Source of the DNA: Nephrocerus scutellatus
Taxonomy: Eukaryota; Arthropoda; Insecta; Diptera; Pipunculidae
Direction of reading: 5' to 3'
Length of the DNA stretch: 64,000 nt
Assembly (NCBI GenBank): GCA_947095585.1
Contig: OX352761.1
Span: 87,816,779-87,880,778, forward strand
How positions within the stretch are numbered: the stretch's first letter is position 1; each line of letters starts with the position of its first letter. Below the pieces are notes generated by a model. The model worked only from the letters and a program-made list of their open reading frames with translations, did no database searches and was not told where the DNA came from. A program made the translations under genes and the position numbers. This document shows positions 41,283 to 53,480 of this stretch, piece after piece.

Positions 41283-41492
41283 TGTTAACTTTAGTTATAA
41301 AAGACAAAAAGAAACGTAGACGTGTTATATTTTAAAAGAAAAGTTTATTATGATTAAATAAATATTTTAATAATTAAAACTATGTGTGCATAGCAACACG
41401 TTCAAAAACAACAAGAAGAAAAATTCATTAGAATATATAATGAATATAGTATAGCCTACTATTTTTAACAAAATGATTTACATATTTCAATA
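41283..41492 (-). repeat. copia-A 5' LTR, unit U1
   Basis: 210 bp, flanked on the inner side by GGTTATGGGCCCAG (41269-41282) and on the outer side by gypsy-2 gag (CTTGCAACATTG). Identical placement in U2 and U3 shows that they descend from this insertion. Confidence 0.92.
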
Positions 41493-41907
41493 CTTGCAAC
41501 ATTGCCTCCATATTTGGCACAACACCCTTTTCTTCCGAAGTGGACGACTTTCGCTCTACTAACTCCGTCTCGATTGAAAACACTTCACCAGCTTGCTGCT
41601 TTTCCCCTTTAACGACTTGCTGTAATCTTGCTTAATTCCTGCGGTGCTTAGACCTCGCCTGCCAAGCTCTTCTCTAAGCTCCTGGGAACTATAGAATCCA
41701 TTTTGTTATTTACTGTTTATCGGTTTGTAAAATTTCACTTAATTTATTTACTATTTTAAAATTAGCAAAACCACCAATTAATTTATTGTTCAACGATTTG
41801 CAAAATTTACTGCCTCACAATTTGCAAAAATTTGTTGTCTCTCAATTTACACGATTTGCAAAATTTTAATGTCTTCCGATTTTCAAAATCCCACTTCTGA
41901 CACCAAT
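41493..41907 (-). pseudogene. gag: gypsy-2 gag start and leader, unit U1
   Basis: ATG at 41701-41699. A SAP-like motif SSQELREELGRRGLSTAG follows in a shifted frame, then acidic sequence ending MEAMLQ at the copia junction; the continuation is at 37697. The leader 41702-41907 is rich in TTTGCAAAAT repeats. Next to the LTR the minus strand reads TTGGTGTCAGAAGTGGGA, a plausible primer binding site (about 41890-41907). Confidence 0.8.
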
Positions 41908-42446
41908 TGTTATGTAATTCAGGCTTTTGAGTTCGTAAAGGATTTTGCAAATAAAACACAACACAATTTTATTAATTTACAAATTACAACTTTAATGAAC
42001 AAACAATAAAATTAACACAAGTTCACAATTTACATTTCTGTATATTGGTGATTACTATTAGGTGCACACAAAAACACTTATAATACTTATACTTTACAAT
42101 AATTATCTTAGGAGATAGCACTAATTCTTTACAAGCATTTTTACAACTTCACTGGTTAAATTCCAATTAACTAATAATTTTACTTCGGCCTAACGCCTCT
42201 ATTTATACTCAATCAAAAGCTTCCAGAAACTTCCAATATTGAAGACAGAAATATCGAGAAATGACCAGAAAATTGTAGCCTTATTCCTTTATTTACAACT
42301 AACGACACTTATATGTAATGAGTCATCTTCAAAAAATAGACTTCATGTTCAATCATGTTCTTTTACAAAAACCGGGCAAACCGCACAAACCGGTTTGACT
42401 TCTTGTTTGACCAGTACACAATTATTCAAACTTGCAGGCGGTTACA
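41908..42446 (-). repeat. gypsy-2 5' LTR, unit U1
   Basis: 539 bp from TGTAACCGCC to TACATAACA on the minus strand. It contains TATAAATAGAGG (about 42200-42211) as TATA box and AATAAA near 41976 as polyadenylation signal. The primer site follows directly. The LTRs at 49722-50260 and 57501-58039 have the same length. Confidence 0.9.
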
Positions 42447-42713
42447 TTTCAAAATTTAAATAATCTAAAATCTTACAGCCTAAAATTATGCTACATAAAA
42501 GTGCTTATTTTTAGTATGGAGTATTTTTTTAGTGGTAATTTTAGTACTTTATTTTGGTACATTGCGATTTTTCTAGGATTCGAACTTTCTGCACTACCAA
42601 CTACTTTTCGTAGCATTTGCTTATTTTAAGTATGCAGCATTTACATTGCGATTTATCTTAGGTTTTTTAATTCTATTATATGCGCTACTATCTACTTTTC
42701 GTAACAATACTAG
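42447..42713. other. Flank between gypsy-2 LTR and endonuclease fragment, with imperfect direct repeat
   Basis: TGCTTATTTTTAGTATGGAG to CCAACTACTTTTCGTAGCAT is followed by a diverged second copy (TGCTTATTTTAAGTATGCAG to CTATCTACTTTTCGTAAC), each about 110 bases. Each contains ACATTGCGATTT(A/T)TCT. No gene. The same flank is found in U2 (50261-50525) and U3 (58040-58303). Confidence 0.7.
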
Positions 42714-43197
42714 TCCCCGTGAATCTGGAGTGGGTCTGCTGCTAACGCCAACAGCACGTAGAGGCCTAATTTCCTGACATGGTCAGATTTCGGGTTAGAG
42801 TACGGCGCGTCACGATCATACAGTGTTACGCCCCAACGAATCCTTCGACTGAGGATGAAAAGTAAAACTTCTACAATCAGCTAAGCGCTTATTCAACGCA
42901 ACGCCGAACGGAGATATCGTCATGGTGATGGGGGACTTGAATGCCAAGGTAGGCACGACAGTGAAGGACTCAAACATGTGATTGGGAAGCACAGCCTCAG
43001 CGAACGAAATGACAATGGTGAAAGATTTGTTGATTCCTGCAACACCAACCACCTTGTCATAGGAGGCACCATGTTTGAGCATAAGACCTGCCACAAGGTC
43101 AGCTGGGTGTCATCGTCCAACCAAATCGAGCCTGTGGCGAACATTGGAAGGCTGTGAAAAATGTTTTCACATCTGGAGCGGCAAGTATTGTTGGTAG
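42714..43197 (+). pseudogene. LINE endonuclease fragment (CFDP2-like type), unit U1
   Basis: ESGVGLLLTPTARRGLIS, TIIQCYAPTN, GDLNAKVG, IGKHSLSERNDNGERFVD, LVIGGTMFEHK and SWVSSSNQIE are motifs of the endonuclease of LINEs often annotated as craniofacial development protein 2-like. The frame is broken, and about 250 bases after SNQIEPVA are missing compared with U3. It is cut by the copia-B LTR at 43198. RT is absent. Confidence 0.8.
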
Positions 43198-43390
43198 TGT
43201 TGAAATAATAAAAGTAAACTTTATTTATATCAGAGAAAAAAAAGAAAGTATATTTGCTCTTTGACAACAAAGCAGGAAGGGTTTATTCAACAGAGTGAAG
43301 TTGTATACAAATTAAATTAACAGTCTTCATAACCTGTTCAGATATTAAGTTAACAGTGTTAGATGATGTATTTTAATTTCAATTTCAACA
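43198..43390 (-). repeat. copia-B 3' LTR, unit U1
   Basis: 193 bp, TGTTGAAATTG to ATTTCAACA on the minus strand, with good inverted termini. TTGGTGGGGG (43391-43400, minus) just before it is the polypurine tract. AATAAAGTTTAC supplies a polyadenylation signal. Its outer flank is the LINE endonuclease. Confidence 0.9.
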
Positions 43391-43413
43391 CCCCCACCAA
43401 ATTAAAATAAGTT

Positions 43414-45365
43414 TTAAGACTTCATCCCCATTCCAGAACAGAACTTAAAATGTTTGTCGATGCTAAGTCCTTTGGTAAACACATCCGCAATCATTTCATC
43501 AGTACATGTGTAGTGCACGTTGAGCTGCTTACTCTGCACTAACTCGCGAATAAAATGATATTTAATATCAATGTGTTTGCTTCTAGCTTTGTAAGTGTTG
43601 TTTTTGCAAAATTCAATTGCACTTTGGTTGTCGCAATTGATTGTCATTGGCGGTTTCGAAAATTGTGACAACTCCTTATGAAGTCCTCTGAGCCATAGCA
43701 ATTCTTGAACACCAACAGCCAGTGACATGTACTCTGCTTCGAAAGTTGATAAGACCACGGTTGGTTGAGTTCGAGCATTCCTGGAAATAGAAACTCCAGA
43801 CATCTGGAAAACATATCCAGTAACTGAACGCCTTATGTCAATGTCGCTTCCCCAATCGGCGTCACAGTTCCCAACGATGGCACTTGGTTTTGATTTGTCG
43901 AATTCTAACTTTCATTTATAGAACTCTTCAAATATCTCATAATTCCTTTCACTGCAGTCCAGTGACCTTTTCCAAGATTCTGACTATATCGACTAACGAT
44001 GTTGACAGCAAATTACTAATCTGGACGAGAAAATTGAGACAAATACAGTATGGAACCAACTGCTTCCTGATATGGAACGTCCTTCATTTGGTATTGATCA
44101 GTTGGTGTGTTGGGACACATTTCCAAATTTAGTTTGACATTTACATCAACCGGAGTTTTCACTGGATTACAATTCTCCATCTTGAATCTAACGAGTAAAT
44201 TGTTGATAAATGAATGTTGTAAAACCCAAAGCTTTCCATTTACTCGGTCTCTCTGAATTTCCATACCTAGCACAAACCGTGCTTCGCCAAGATCTTTCAT
44301 TTTAAATGTACTCATTAACTTTCCTTTAAGGCTTTCTTTCACGTCTTTGTTGTTTGAGAAAAACAACATATCGTCAACGTAAACCATGACATACAACATT
44401 TTTCCACCGTCTAGTCGATAGTATACACAAGGGTCATGCTTGGATTGGTTCATGCCGAACGATTTCAGGGCTTGATCCAAATTTGTATTCCAGGATCGGC
44501 TTGCCTGCTTTAGCCCATACAAAGATTTCTTCAACAAGCATACTTTCTTTCCATTTTTGAATCCATCTGGTTATAACATGTAGATTTCGTCGTTCAAATC
44601 TCCATGCAAGGACGCCGTAATAGCGTCCATTAAATCTATGTCCAGATTAAACTGAACCGCCATTGCTAATAAAAATCTAATTCACGTATAGCGAACCACC
44701 GGGGAATATGTTTCATCGTAATCAATACCCTTAATTTGAGCACAAAGACGGGCCTTGTGCTTCACAATATTGCCAGCAGCATCGCAGCGAATTATATTCG
44801 TCCTTCATAGCTTCTTTCCAGCGTTGCTTATCAGGTCCCACGTCTATGTCTTCCACGGTGTTAGGATCCGATACATCCAAAGACATTAAAAGACACAAAA
44901 TCCCCCATTTGTGTTGGATTTGGCTGCCTTTCTGATCTTCTAATTGGTTCTTGAGGTATAACTAGAGTTTGAGGTGGAGTAAATTCTTCATAGCATACAC
45001 TTGTTTCACTGCAATCCGCAAAATTTGAATCTGATATCCTCGAATTCGATTCGTCATCCAAGGTTGTCGCTGTTGATTCACCAGTGCTTACAGTTGGTTC
45101 AAATGTTGCCCACGATTATCCTCGCTTACAACATTTTTATCAAAAATGACCCCCACTGAACCAATGTCATTGAGTTCAGCACCCACTGAACCACTGTCAC
45201 TTGAATCCAACTCCACGTCCACTGATCCAATACCATTTGTATTTGGTACATCCATTGAATCGTTTACCGGAAAAATATCAAAACACGAATTAGAACTTTG
45301 ATTTGTGCTTACCTCAGTCCCATAACGCTCCTTTTCAAAGAAGCTATATAATGTCTACCTGGATT
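43414..45365 (-). pseudogene. pol: copia-B pol (integrase tail, RT, RNase H), unit U1
   Basis: RNase H 43414-43803 (STFEAEYMSLA, NCDNQSAI) is preceded by a one-base loss at about 43911. RT 44016-44537 has YGLKQASRSWN and YVDD. TAA replaces Gln in YMLQPDGF (about 44574), as in U2 and U3. About 115 bases including CKW/SKWIFKTK are deleted at about 44788. The linker 44861-45061 carries RRSERQPNPTQ. Integrase tail ends at about 45365, where copia-A RT begins. Confidence 0.9.
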
Positions 45366-46244
45366 GCTGCGCACAAATCAGGTCTCGTAGTAATTGTCGC
45401 ATATGTTAAACAGCCAATCAGTTCACGATACGGAACATCATCACAATCAACTTTGATGTCCTTAATCAAATCAATATTCGTTTCCATCGGAGTAGCAATT
45501 CCTTTGCAATCAGCCATGTTGAATTTATTCACCAAACTTTTCAAATAATTTGTTTGATTAATGCTGATAACAATATTGATTTTGTCATGTTGAATTTGCA
45601 TTCCAAGGAATGTATTGGCTTCGCCAATATCTGTCATTTCAAATTCCTTTGACAACAATTCCTTAATGATTTTTATTCCATCCAAATCATTCGATATTAT
45701 CAATAAATCATCGACATATAGTAATATGTAACAAATAATACCATTTTCATTTTTAATGTATAAACATTGATCCGATAAACACCGTTTGAATCCACGTTTG
45801 ACAATGAATTCATTAAAACGATCATTCCACATTCTGGATGCTTGTTTCAAGCCATACAGAGAACGATTCAATTTGCATACCTTTGTGGAGTCTTCCTTGA
45901 AACCATCTGGCTGTTGCATGTAAATTTCTTCATTCAGGAAACCATTTAGGAATGCGCATTTGACATCCATTTGATGTACCAAATATCCATGATGCACTGC
46001 AACTGCCAATAAAATTCTAAATGTTGTTAATTTAGCTGTGGGAGAATACGTCTCGTTTTTCTTGACTGAATCCACGGGCAACCAATCTTGCCTTGTATTT
46101 GTTGAAATCACCATTAGCTTTATATTTCAACTTAAAAACCCATTTGCAAGTAATTGCCTTTCTTCCTGGAGGCAATTCACACAAATCCCAAGTAGTGTTT
46201 TTCATGAGAGATGTGTATTCATCATTGATGGCATTTTTCCACAT
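45366..46244 (-). pseudogene. pol: copia-A RT, unit U2, truncated into copia-B
   Basis: RT has QMDVKCAFLNG, SLYGLKQASRMW and YVDD. A 14-base loss in the GFYYNETYSP region (about 46060) shifts the frame between 46032-46244 and the 46114 frame; U3 and U4 share it. The RT ends TTRPDLCAA and immediately changes to IQVDII, the fused end of copia-B. Confidence 0.92.
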
Positions 46245-47915
46245 TAGCCAATCATCAAGTTGTTTAGCATCAGCAATCGAAATCGGATCATTTGAACAAA
46301 TTCTTCAGCACATAATGCAAAAGTAGCATCTTCCAATTGATTGTACTTTGCTGACTGCACCCATTCACCAAATCTTTGTGGCTTCTTCGATTCTCTGGAA
46401 CTTCGACGAACATTATTGTTGTTACCAGTGCAATCCTTATTAGCACCGTTGACAATTTCTTTGAAGTTACCAGCATTTTCCTGTTCAATACTGTGAAGAT
46501 TTTCATTGCTGTTACCAGTACCTTCCTCATTAGTACTGTGGACATTCTCTTTGGAGTTACCAGCACTATCCTTAGTAATGTGGACATTATCTTCGATGTC
46601 ACCGGTATCATCCAAATTTGTACTGTGGTTAAAAGATCTATCATCAGCATCAGAGAATTGCTCACTGGCCTTTTGACTCATTTAAGGAAAATAAGTCACC
46701 ATCTTCAGCGTCAGCTTCCGCCTCTGAATTTATAACCACCATTTTGTTTCGATTCAACACAGATTTCTAGTCAAAAACAACATTACGACCAATAATTAAT
46801 TTGTTGCTTTCCAAATTCCATAAACGATATGAACCATGCGATGCCGCATATACGAGAAACAAACATTTCGTTGACTTCGATTCAAATTTCTTGCGATTTT
46901 CAGTCGGGATATAATTGTAGCAAATCGAACCAAATATTTTAATATGTGACAAATCTGGCTTTGAACCAAACCAAATTTCAGCCGGTGTTTTGGTAATAAA
47001 CTGTTTACCATATGCTGCCGTTGGTGATCGATTTTTAATATAATTTGCAGCCAAAACTTCTTCATTCCAAAAACGCCGATCCATACCACTCGATGTCAAC
47101 ATACCCAATGCCTTCTCTTGCAATGTTCGATTTAATCTTTCAGCTACAGCATTCATTTCAGGATTATATGCAACGGTATACATAATCTGAATTCCTTTGT
47201 TCGCCCAGAATCCCTTAAATTCTCTTGATGTGTATTCACCGCCATTATCCACTTTCAATTTTGCAACTTTGCAACCATGTAATGATTCAACCATTGATAC
47301 ATATTGTTTGAATTTATCATAAACTTCACTTTTCTTTTCAATGAAAAATATTGTTGATGCTCGCGAATAATCATCCGTAAATGTGACGAAATATCTCGAT
47401 CCATCCCAAGCAGGCTGCGAAATCGGACCGCAAACGTCACTATGAACTAATTCCAAAATTCTACTTGAACGACCATTTTTATTTCTCGGAAATGATGAGC
47501 GTGCATGTTTACTGACGACACATGACTCACAAAATTTTTCATCAGTTTTAACCTCAACATTTTCAATACCAATAATCATATTGTATTTAATCATTCGTTT
47601 CATGTCGAATACATTCAAATGCCCCAAACGGAAATGCCATAGATCCTGAGATAATTTATTCAAATCATTTCCATTGGCTACACCGGCAAACACATTCGGT
47701 TGAACTTGAAAATTAACTTCATATAAATTTCCATTCACTTGTCCAACAAATTGTATTTCACCTTTGAAAATAATGTACGCCATGTCCCCTACAAACACAA
47801 CCTTGAAACCTCTTTTGGTTAAAAAACGAATTGACATCAAATTGCATTTTAAATCACGTACATGCAAAACTTCTTTGATAGTGCGAGACTTCGATTCACC
47901 CTTATAAAAAGACAA
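46244..47915 (-). pseudogene. pol: copia-A GAG-pre, integrase and linker, unit U2
   Basis: Open from 47915 to 46767: GAG-pre H94 and H99, C129 and C132, D160, D223 and E259. This is the most complete integrase of the array. The third catalytic segment is ERLNRTLQ, the version shared with U4. Small frame breaks occur near 46767 (stop instead of Glu) and 46680. Confidence 0.93.
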
Positions 47916-47924
47916 AACATTAAT

Positions 47925-48131
47925 TTAACCTTGTTGTGTTGCAACCAATTTTTGATCTTTCTTTGCGACATTAATATTCACATGTTCAATATTAGCCAAT
48001 TTATTGAAATACGATTTCTCATTAACCATATGTTCCGTTGCGCCAGAATCCAGAACAAATCGGATTTCACCAAGTTGCGTCGCTTTATGCGCATGCGATG
48101 ACACGTTCAAACATAACTTACAAAACATCAT
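47925..48131 (-). pseudogene. pol: copia-A protease, unit U2
   Basis: FVLDSGATEHMVNEKSYFNK is an intact active site. The frame ends with TAA where Glu of QGEINV stands in U4 (about 47925). Confidence 0.9.
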
Positions 48132-48969
48132 CGCCTACTTGAATTTCACCATCGTCGACAACCGCACACAAAAGTGATGATTCACCATCTTTTCCATTTG
48201 AACTGGATGTATTATTTGCACTGCCAAACTTATTCGATTTTTGTTTTATCGAAGTACCTTTTAATTTAAAACATTGTGCCTTTTTATGTCCAGGCTTACC
48301 ACAATGATGACAAATAATTCCAGATTTCTTATGCATCGCATTTGCCTTATTCGAATTTCCATGTTCGTCATTTCGTCTATGTCGCTTACCATATTCATCT
48401 AATAAACGCGCTTTGACAAATTCCAATGACAAATCTTTTGCATTCATTGTTTCTAATGCAGTAACCAAATTATCGAAACATTTCGGCAAAGTCAAAATCA
48501 AATGACAAATAACATCCATTTCTTCCATTGTAGCAAAAATCGATTTTAGTTCACGAACTCTTTTATCGAACTGAAGAAAATGTTCCGTAATACTGTCCTT
48601 CTCGTCGTATTTCAATGTTAACAATTGCTTGCGTAGCAACAATTGACCAGCAGTGCTTTTTCGTTCGAAAACTTGTTTCAAATTATCAATCATGCCCTTT
48701 GCCGTCGTTTGGTCTTTCACATATTCAAGCTGACTATCATGAATACTTTGAACAATAAATTAAATACACGATTTTTCTTCTTTCCGCATTTTTGGATGTT
48801 TTTCAATGTCTGTTTCATTATTAATAAGATCGGCCAATGAATTTTCAATATATTTTGTTAATTCTTCTTTGTCCAACAAAATCTTCAGCCGATATTGCCA
48901 ATTATTATAATTGGAACCATCAAATTGCAAAATCTTCGTTGCAAAGACGTTTGAAGTCGAATTCATCAT
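48118..48969 (-). pseudogene. gag: copia-A gag, unit U2
   Basis: Layout as in U1, with TAA at 48760-48762 at the same codon. Private changes are FATMEEMD (Gly to Phe) and KDSITEHF (Gly to Asp). The 14-base +1 overlap with protease is kept. Confidence 0.92.
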
Positions 48970-49096
48970 TTTGTATTTCACAATATATCGTAATGTCCTG
49001 ACTGTATTGCGAAATTCACTAAATGCACAAAATCTTCGTTGCACAAATAAATCGCCACTTTTCACTTTTAATTACTAACACTCTGGGCCCATAACC

Positions 49097-49306
49097 TGTT
49101 AACTTTAGTTATAAAAGACAAAAAGAAACGTAGACGTGTTATATTTTAAAAGAAAAGTTTATTATGATTAAATAAATATTTTAATAATTAAAACTATGTG
49201 TGCATAGCAACACGTTCAAAAACAACAAGAAGAAAAATTCATTAGAATATATAATGAATATAGTATAGCCTACTATTTTTAACAAAATGATTTACATATT
49301 TCAATA
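49097..49306 (-). repeat. copia-A 5' LTR, unit U2
   Basis: It is nearly identical to 41283-41492 and is joined to the same gypsy-2 gag sequence, so it is a duplicate of one insertion. Confidence 0.92.
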
Positions 49307-50260
49307 CTTGCAACATTGCCTCCATATTTGGCACAACACCCTTTTCTTCCGAAGTGGACGACTTTCGCTCTACTAACTCCGTCTCGATTGAAAACACTTC
49401 ACCAGCTTGCTGCTTTTCCCCTTTAACGACTTGCTGTAATCTTGCTTAATTCCTGCGGTGCTTAGACCTCGCCTGCCAAGCTCTTCTCTAAGCTCCTGGG
49501 AACTATAGAATCCATTTTGTTATTTACTGTTTATCGGTTTGTAAAATTTCACTTAATTTATTTACTATCTCAAAATTAGCAAAACCACCAATTAATTTAT
49601 TGTTCAACGATTTGCAAAATTTACTGCCTCACAATTTGCAAAAATTTGTTGTCTCTCAATTTACACGATTTGCAAAATTTTAATGTCTTCCGATTTTCAA
49701 AATCCCACTTCTGACACCAATTGTTACGTAATTCAGGCTTTTGAATTCGTAAAGGATTTTGCAAATAAAACACAACACAAGTTTATTAATTTACAAATAA
49801 CAACTTTAATGAACAAATAATAAAATTAACACAAGTTCACAATTTACATTTCTGTATATTGGTGATTACTATAAGATGCACACAAAAACACTTATAATAC
49901 TTATACTTTACAATAATTATCTTAGGAGATAGCAGTAATACTTTACAAGCATTTTTACAACTTCACTGGTTAAATTCCAATTAACTAATAATCTTACTTC
50001 GGCCTAACGCCTCTATTTATACTCAATCAAAAGCTTCCAGAAACTTCCAATATTGAAGACAGAAATATCGAGAAATGACCAGAAAATTGTAGCCTTATTC
50101 CTTTATTTACAACTAACGACACTTATATGTAATGAGTCATCTTCAAAAAATAGACTTCATGTTCAATCATGTTCTTTTACAAAAACCGGGCAAACCGCAC
50201 AAACCGGTTTGACTTCTTGTTTGACCAGTACACAATTATTCAAACTTGCAGGCGGTTACA
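49307..50260 (-). repeat. gypsy-2 gag start, leader and 5' LTR, unit U2
   Basis: Gag start 49515-49307, leader to 49721, LTR 49722-50260. The LTR differs from U1 at several sites that it shares with U3 (for example ATAAGATGCACAC, CAGTAATACTTTAC). Confidence 0.88.
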
Positions 50261-50526
50261 TTTCAAAATTTAAATAATCTAAAATCTTACAGCCTAAAAG
50301 TATGCTACATAAAAGTGCTTATTTTTAGTATGGAGTATTTTTTTAGTGGTAATTTTAGTACTTTATTTTGGTACATTGCGATTTTTCTAGGATTCGAACT
50401 TTCTGCACTACCAACTACTTTTCGTAGCATTTGCTTATTTTAAGTATGCAGCATTTACATTGCGATTTATCTTAGGTTTTTAATTCTATTATATGCGCTA
50501 CTATCTACTTTTCGTAACAATACTAG

Positions 50527-51228
50527 TCCCCGTGAATCTGGAGTGGGTCTGCTGCTAACGCCAACAGCACGTAGAGGCCTAATTTCCTGACATGGTCAGA
50601 TTTCGGGTTAGAGTACGGCGCGTCACGATCATACAGTGTTACGCCCCAACGAATCCTTCGACTGAGGATGAAAAGTAAAACTTCTACAACCAGCTAAGCG
50701 CTGTATTCAACGCAACGCCGAACGGCCAAGGTAGGCAACGACAATGAAGGACTCAGACATGTGATTGGGAAGCACAGCCTCAGCGAACGAAATGACAATG
50801 GTGAAAGATTTGTTGATTCCTGCAACACCAACCACCTTGTCATAGGAGGCACCATGTTTGAGCATAAGACCTGCCACAAGGTCAGCTGGGTGTCATCGTC
50901 CAACCAAATCGATGGCGATCAGGCGAAGTTTTAGGGTCTGTCGTTTAGACGTCCGAAACAGACGAGGAGCCGACATGGGTATGGTACGGCATCATCACCT
51001 TATGGTAGTTGCTGTCCAGTTACGTACTGCATCAGTTCAAAGAATCCGCAATATCACCCGAATGCCTAGGAATAACATCGCTCGGCTTAAGATCAGTACG
51101 CCAACAATAAAGGGATCATTTATCGTAAGGAGTAGAAGCAATCAACAGCTCACTGCCAACAACATCCAAGAACATTGGAAGGCTGTGAAAAATGTTTTCA
51201 CATCTGGAGCGGCAAGTATTGTTGGTAG
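50527..51228 (+). pseudogene. LINE endonuclease fragment, unit U2
   Basis: It is longer than U1 on the 3' side (continues to NNIQEHWKAVKNVFTS before the LTR) but lacks about 32 bases at GDIVIVMGDLNA (about 50726). Contains RRGADMGMVRHHHLMVVAVQ, the segment before the end of the endonuclease domain. Confidence 0.8.
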
Positions 51229-51420
51229 TGTTGAAATAATAAAAGTAAACTTTATTTATATCAGAGAAAAAAAAGAAAGTATATTTGCTCTTTGACAACA
51301 AAGCAGGAAGGGTTTATTCAACAGAGTGAATGGTATACAAATTAAATTAACAGTCTTCATAACCTGTTCAGATATTAAGTTAACAGTGTTAGATGATGTA
51401 TTTTAATTTCAATTTCAACA
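51229..51420 (-). repeat. copia-B 3' LTR, unit U2
   Basis: 192 bp, one or two bases shorter than in U1 and U3 (GAATGGTATAC versus GAAGTTGTATAC). Confidence 0.9.
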
Positions 51421-51443
51421 CCCCCACCAAATTAAAATAAGTT

Positions 51444-53480
51444 TTAAGACTTCATCCCCATTCCAGAACAGAACTTAAAATGTTTGTCGATGCTAAGTCC
51501 TTTGGTAAACACATCCGCAATCATTTCATCAGTACATGTGTAGTGCACGTTGAGCTGCTTACTCTGCACTAACTCGCAAATAAAATGATATTTAATATCA
51601 ATGTGTTTGCTTCTAGCTTTGTAAGTGTTGTTTTTGCAAAATTCAATTGCACTTTGGTTGTCGCAATTGATTGTCATTGGCGGTTTCGAAAATTGTGACA
51701 ACTCCTTATGAAGTCCTCTGAGCCATAGCAATTCTTGAACACCAACAGCCAGTGACATGTACTCTGCTTCGAAAGTTGATAAGACCACGGTTGGTTGAGT
51801 TCGAGCATTCCTGGAAATAGAAACTCCAGACATCTGGAAAACATATCCAGTAACTGAACGCCTTATGGCAATGTCGCTTCCCCAATCGGCGTCACAGTTC
51901 CCAACGATGGCACTTGGTTTTGATTTGTCGAATTCTAACTTTGCATTTATAGAACTCTTCAAATATCTCATAATTCCTTTCACTGCAGTCCAGTGACCTT
52001 TTCCAAGATTCTGACTATATCGACTTACGATGTTAACAGCAAATGACAAATCTGGACGAGAAAATTGAGACAAATACAGTATGGAACCAACTGCTTCCTG
52101 ATAAGGAACGTCCTTCATTTGGTATTGATCAGTTGGTGTGGTGGGACACATTTCCAAATTTAGTTTGACATTTACATCAACCGGAGTTTTCACTGGATTA
52201 CAATTCTCCATATTGAATCTAACGAGTAAATTGTTGAAAAATGAATGTTGTGAAACCCAAAGCTTTCCATTTACTCGGTCTCTCTGAATTTCCATACCTA
52301 GCACAAACCGCCGATTCGCCAAGATCTTTCATTTTAAATGTACTCATTAACTTTCCTTTAAGGCTTTCTTTCATGTTTTTGTTGTTTGAGAAAAACAACA
52401 TATCGTCAACGTAAACCATGACATACAACATTTTTCCACCGTCTAGTCGATAGTATACACAAGGGTCATGCTTGGATTGGTTCATGCCGAACGATTTCAG
52501 GGCTTGATCCAATTTTGTATTCCAGGATCGGCTTGCCTGCTTTAGCCCATAAAAAGATATCTTCAACAAGCATACTTTCTTTCCATTTTTGAATCCATCT
52601 GGTTATAGCATGTAGATTTCGTCGTTCAAATCTCCATGCAAGGACGCCGTAATAGCGTCCATTAAATCTATGTCCAGATTAAACTGAACCGCCATTGCTA
52701 ATAAAAATCTAATTGACGTATAGTGAACCCCCGGGGAATATGTTTCATCGTAATCAATACCCTTAATTTGAGCACAAAGACGGGCCTTGTGCTTCACAAT
52801 ATTACCAGCAGCATCGCGTTTGGTTTTAAAAATCCATTTTGATGCGATCGGCTTTTTGCCAGGCGGCAAATTTACCAGATCCCATGAGTGATTTTCTAAC
52901 AGCGAATTATATTCGTCCTTCATAGCTTCTTTCCAGCGTTGCTTATCAGGTCTCACGTCAATGTCTTTCACGGTGATAGGATCCGATACATCCAAAGACA
53001 TTAAAAGACACAAAATCCCCCATTTGTGTTGGATTTGGCTGCCTTTCTGATCTTCTAATTGGTTTTTGAGGTATAACTAGAGTTTGAGGTGGAGTAAATT
53101 CTTCATCGCATACACTTGTTTCACTGCAATCCGCAAAATTTGAATCTGATATCCTCGAATTCGATTCGTCATCCAAGGTTGTCGCTGTTGATTCACCAGT
53201 GCTTACAGTTGGTTCAAATGTTGCCCACGATTATCCTCGCTTACAACATTTTTATCAAAAATGACCCCCACTGAACCAATGTCATTGAGTTCAGCACCCA
53301 CTGAACCACTGTCACTTGAATCCAACTCCACGTCCACTGATCCAATACCATTTGTATTTGGTACATCCATTGAATCGTTTACCGGAAAAATATCAAAAAA
53401 CGAATTAGAACTTTGATTTGTGCTTACCTCAGTCCCATAACGCTCCTTTTCAAAGAAGCTATATAATGTCTACCTGGATT
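51444..53480 (-). pseudogene. pol: copia-B pol, unit U2
   Basis: This unit has the longest copia-B frame: 52322-51444, 292 codons from the end of RT through RNase H (NCDADWGS, STFEAEYMSL, NCDNQS). A frameshift at GESAVCARYG (about 52315) separates it from RT with YVDD (52569-52219). TAA replaces Gln at YMLQPDGF. The N-terminal RT segment SKWIFKTKRDAAGN (53013-52603) is present. Linker at 52958-53176, integrase tail to 53480. Confidence 0.92.

Larger units (their letters stand above)
37706..41492 (-). mobile_element. copia-A element C3, both LTRs, RT deleted
   Basis: LTRs at 37706-37916 and 41283-41492 enclose gag, protease, integrase, linker and RNase H. Inserted in gypsy-2 gag with TTTGC/CTTGC flanks. 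At about 38655 the sequence jumps from CKWVF at the RT start to KDTKVDCDDVPYREL near the RT end, deleting about 240 residues with YVDD. From 38656 to the right it is the first unit (U1) of the tandem array; its 3' end left of that point is unique in the window. Confidence 0.93.
33254..42446 (-). mobile_element. gypsy-2 element, 3' truncated, split in gag by copia-A C3
   Basis: Read from 42446 down it contains a 5' LTR (41908-42446), primer site, leader and gag start (41701-41493), then copia-A C3 (37706-41492), then gag (37697 down), knuckle, protease, RT, RNase H and integrase to 33254. The flanks of C3 carry TTTGC and CTTGC, a near-perfect 5-bp duplication. The FGRKLRLPCDIKFG motif of its integrase recalls Osvaldo/Ulysses-type elements of arthropods; that placement is tentative. 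Confidence 0.85.

Noticed and set aside
42239..42463. 74-codon plus-strand ORF repeated at 50053 and 57832
   Set aside because: It lies antisense in the gypsy-2 LTR and is repeated only because the LTR is repeated.
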